Positions 61,939 to 64,000 of a DNA stretch of 64,000 bases are shown here, one piece after another. This DNA comes from Roseibium marinum. GTDB lineage: Bacteria > Pseudomonadota > Alphaproteobacteria > Rhizobiales > Stappiaceae. The first letter of the stretch is position 1, and every line of letters begins with the position of its first letter. The notes below the pieces were generated by a model that had not been told where the DNA came from, did no database searches, and saw only the letters and a program-made list of their open reading frames with translations. The DNA is taken from the NCBI RefSeq assembly GCF_002906165.1, contig NZ_PPCN01000005.1, positions 1-64,000 of the forward strand. Direction: 5' to 3'. Made by a program: the position numbers and the translations under genes.

Positions 61939-63417
61939 ATGAGCCCCGACATTGTGATCATCGGGTCAGGCATGGGGGGCGCAAGCGTTGCCGCTGGCCT
62001 GGCAGATACGGGAGCGTCCATCCTGATGCTGGAACGTGGCCAGCAGCTCCTGGAAACGCCTGAAGTGCATGATCCTGCCGCTGTTTTCGGCAGCGGATAT
62101 TTCATGCCAAATGAGACTTGGCTGGACGCCGGAGGACGAGGTTTCACGCCGGGAAACCATTATAATATCGGCGGAAATTCAAAGTTCTACGGTGCGGTCC
62201 TGATCCGGTACCGCGAAGAAGATTTCGCCGAGTTGGAGCATGAAAACGGTATCTCCCCGGCCTGGCCGTTCGGTTATGACGAGATCGCGCCCTGGTACGA
62301 TGCCGCCGAGCGGCTTTACAACGTGCGCGGGACCGTAGGCGAGGATCCCACGGATCCGCCGCGATCGGATGGCTATCCTTTCCCGGCGCTACCCCACGAA
62401 CCTGCAATTGCCGATGTTAAAGAGCGACTGGCCAAGACCGGACTGCATCCGTTTTCTCTGCCGCTCGGCGTTGATATCGACACCTGGATGGCAAACCGGG
62501 AAACGACATTCGACGGTTTCCCGGACACGCGGTCCGGCAAGATGGACGCCGAGACATGCGGCCTCGCTCAAGCCCGGAAGAACCCGAATTTCGAGCTGAA
62601 GAGCAATGCCCGGGTGACCCGTCTGGAGGCTGACCCCACCGGCCGGATCAACGTGGTTCACGCCCGGGTCGATGGTGAAGATTTCAGGGTCACGCCGCGC
62701 CTGGTCATCCTCAGCGCGGGGGCAATCCAGTCCGCGGCCCTTCTTCTGGCCTCTGGTGTCGCCAATCGATCCGACCAGGTCGGGCGGAACTACATGAACC
62801 ACAACGCAAGCGCCATCATCGGAATTGACCCGCGCTATAAGAACAACAGCCGTTATCAGAAGACCTTTGGCGTCAACGATTACTATCTGTCCGATGGTGC
62901 TGGTGGCTTTCCCCTCGGAAATATCCAGCTCCTGGGCCGGGTCACAGGCGATATCCTTCGTGGCCAGGTCAAGGCGGTTCCCGGCTTCATGCTGGACTGG
63001 ATTTCGCGTCATGCGATCGATTTCTACGGGATCACGGAAGATTTGCCGGACCCTGAAAGCCGGGTTGTCTTGGATGGAGACCAGATCCGGTTGCACTGGA
63101 AGCGAACCAACATGGGTCCCCATCGGCGGCTGGTAAGGGCATTTTCCCGCAAATTGAAACAGGCCGGATTTCCGGTGGTCTTGAGCCGGCTCTTCGATGC
63201 GGCGGTGCCTTCGCACCAATGCGGCACTGTAAGGATGGGTGACGATCCGGCCAAAGCTCCCTTACGCCCTGATTGCCGGGCTTACGACCACCCAAATCTC
63301 TATGTCGTCGACGCCGGCTGCCTGCCGACATCCGCTGCCGTCAATCCGGCGCTGACGGTTGCCGCTCTGGGGTTGCGGGCCGCGCGGATTATCCAAAAAG
63401 AGGAGCTGGCCTCATGA
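61939..63417 (+). CDS. GMC-family oxidoreductase
   Basis: A 492-residue flavoprotein. The FAD motif is PDIVIIGSGMGGASVAAGL at the N-terminus. NHYNIGGNSKFYGAVLIRYREEDF occupies the second GMC signature. SHQCGTVRMG and the late SAAVNPALTVAALGLRAA form the C-terminal active-site and FAD region. The start at 61939 has AAGGA upstream. It overlaps the SDR gene by 4 bp and lies under the same operator type as the sugar operon, so it may oxidise the imported sugar or cyclitol. No exported small subunit is present, unlike the pair at 49863-51978. Confidence 0.9.
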   Translation: MSPDIVIIGSGMGGASVAAGLADTGASILMLERGQQLLETPEVHDPAAVFGSGYFMPNETWLDAGGRGFTPGNHYNIGGNSKFYGAVLIRYREEDFAELEHENGISPAWPFGYDEIAPWYDAAERLYNVRGTVGEDPTDPPRSDGYPFPALPHEPAIADVKERLAKTGLHPFSLPLGVDIDTWMANRETTFDGFPDTRSGKMDAETCGLAQARKNPNFELKSNARVTRLEADPTGRINVVHARVDGEDFRVTPRLVILSAGAIQSAALLLASGVANRSDQVGRNYMNHNASAIIGIDPRYKNNSRYQKTFGVNDYYLSDGAGGFPLGNIQLLGRVTGDILRGQVKAVPGFMLDWISRHAIDFYGITEDLPDPESRVVLDGDQIRLHWKRTNMGPHRRLVRAFSRKLKQAGFPVVLSRLFDAAVPSHQCGTVRMGDDPAKAPLRPDCRAYDHPNLYVVDAGCLPTSAAVNPALTVAALGLRAARIIQKEELAS

Positions 63418-64000
63418 ACCGCGTTGCTCTCATCACCGGAGGTCAGCAAGGCATAGGCCTTGGGATTGCCGAGGCGCTGGTTGCTGCCGAATACGATGTG
63501 GCGCTTGCTTCCGAGGCCGCGCCGGATGCCGATCAAGTCCAGCTGGCCTTGCGTAAACTCGGAGTGAAGGCCCGCTATTTTCGTCACGATCTGAGAGAGC
63601 TTGATGCGGTACCTGATTTGTTGAATCAAGTAGAGGCCGACCTTGGTCCGATCACGGCACTGGTGTCCAATGCCGGAGTGCCAGCGAAAGTCCGCGGCGA
63701 TATGCTGGACATGGCGCTCGCCAATTTCGATCTGGCTTTGGATATCAATCTGCGAGGGGCGTTCTTTCTGGCCCAGAATGTAGCTCGCAGAATGCTCTCC
63801 CAACCGGCGGGAACATATCGTTCCATCACATTCGTCACCTCGGTCAGCGCGGAGATGGTCTCCATTGACCGGGCCGAATACTGCATCTCGAAAGCAGGCG
63901 CGGCGATGATGGCGCAGCTCTTTGCCGTGCGGATGGCGGAAAGCGGTATCGGGGTCTTCGACATTCGCCCCGGCATCATTGAAACGGCCATGACCTCCGG
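63414..64000 (+). CDS. Short-chain dehydrogenase/reductase (partial, runs off the window)
   Basis: A Rossmann-fold SDR cut by the window end after about 195 codons. It has the cofactor motif TGGQQGIGLGIAEAL, the structural SNAG, VTSVSAE carrying the catalytic Ser, and YCISKAG with the YxxxK catalytic pair. The following RPGIIETAMT is conserved. It resembles 3-oxoacyl-ACP-reductase-like sugar or alcohol dehydrogenases. It is translationally coupled to the GMC gene (ATGA). Confidence 0.92.
   Translation, partial: MNRVALITGGQQGIGLGIAEALVAAEYDVALASEAAPDADQVQLALRKLGVKARYFRHDLRELDAVPDLLNQVEADLGPITALVSNAGVPAKVRGDMLDMALANFDLALDINLRGAFFLAQNVARRMLSQPAGTYRSITFVTSVSAEMVSIDRAEYCISKAGAAMMAQLFAVRMAESGIGVFDIRPGIIETAMTS

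Overview
The window reads as chromosomal DNA of a GC-rich alphaproteobacterium, most likely a marine Rhizobiales/Stappiaceae type (Labrenzia/Roseibium-like). That assignment is an inference from protein character, tightly overlapping ATGA operons, and NMT1-type riboswitch candidates next to purine genes; no marker gene fixes the genus. It opens with an initiator tRNA gene and its terminator. A 20-bp copy of the 3' end of that tRNA plus its flank recurs at 52140-52159, followed by a second strong terminator and what looks like the C-terminal remnant of a serine recombinase. The simplest reading is that 96-52139 is a 52-kb genomic island inserted at tRNA-fMet whose integrase is lost or lies elsewhere. 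Region 1 (357-30678) is a large purine-catabolic territory. On the minus strand lie an alpha/beta hydrolase, two 2OG-Fe(II) oxygenases, and an NMT1-type ABC transporter (permease, ATPase, binding protein), with two matching RNA elements that look like NMT1/xanthine riboswitches. A plus-strand guanine/nucleoside deaminase sits divergently. Then comes a long minus-strand operon read from 19704 down to 6847: degenerate acylphosphatase-fold protein, Rieske ferredoxin-like subunit, GST, LysR regulator, two-subunit TPP decarboxylase, GMC oxidoreductase, amidohydrolase, Rieske-less oxygenase catalytic subunit, FAD-Mo fused xanthine dehydrogenase, its 2Fe-2S subunit, and an aldehyde dehydrogenase. Diverging from it on the plus strand (20187-30678) are a BMP-type nucleoside ABC transporter, an 8-oxoguanine deaminase-like amidohydrolase, a second Rieske-less oxygenase subunit, guanine deaminase, adenosine deaminase and a third 2OG oxygenase. 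Together these could import purine (deoxy)nucleosides and bases, deaminate them to xanthine-type compounds and oxidise them by an oxygenase-rich route. No urate oxidase, HIU hydrolase or allantoinase was recognised. Region 2 (31257-34174) is a small module of unknown function: a WD40-type beta-propeller, a coiled-coil protein, two other small proteins and a 307-residue protein. Region 3 (34403-46503) is a propane/phenol-type soluble diiron monooxygenase operon of mim/prm type: hydroxylase large subunit, reductase, hydroxylase small subunit, coupling protein, amidohydrolase, DUF59 protein, dedicated GroEL-like chaperonin and alcohol dehydrogenase. It has a near-consensus sigma-54 promoter with upstream inverted repeats and a divergent AcoR/MimR-type sigma-54 activator. 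A 274-bp MITE-like element with perfect 17-bp terminal inverted repeats sits between the chaperonin and alcohol dehydrogenase genes. Region 4 (46571-51978) carries accessory genes: an unknown protein, GNAT acetyltransferase, FCD-type GntR regulator, ribbon-helix-helix protein, glyoxalase-fold protein, and a Tat-exported small subunit with a GMC dehydrogenase. Region 5 (52613-64000), beyond the presumed right attachment site, is a catabolic operon: Gfo/Idh/MocA dehydrogenase, CoA-transferase, enoyl-CoA hydratase, aldehyde dehydrogenase, a sugar-type ABC importer, GMC oxidoreductase and an SDR cut by the window edge. It is marked by LacI-like operators (TTGGAACGTTCTAA) at 52622-52656 and 61884-61897.
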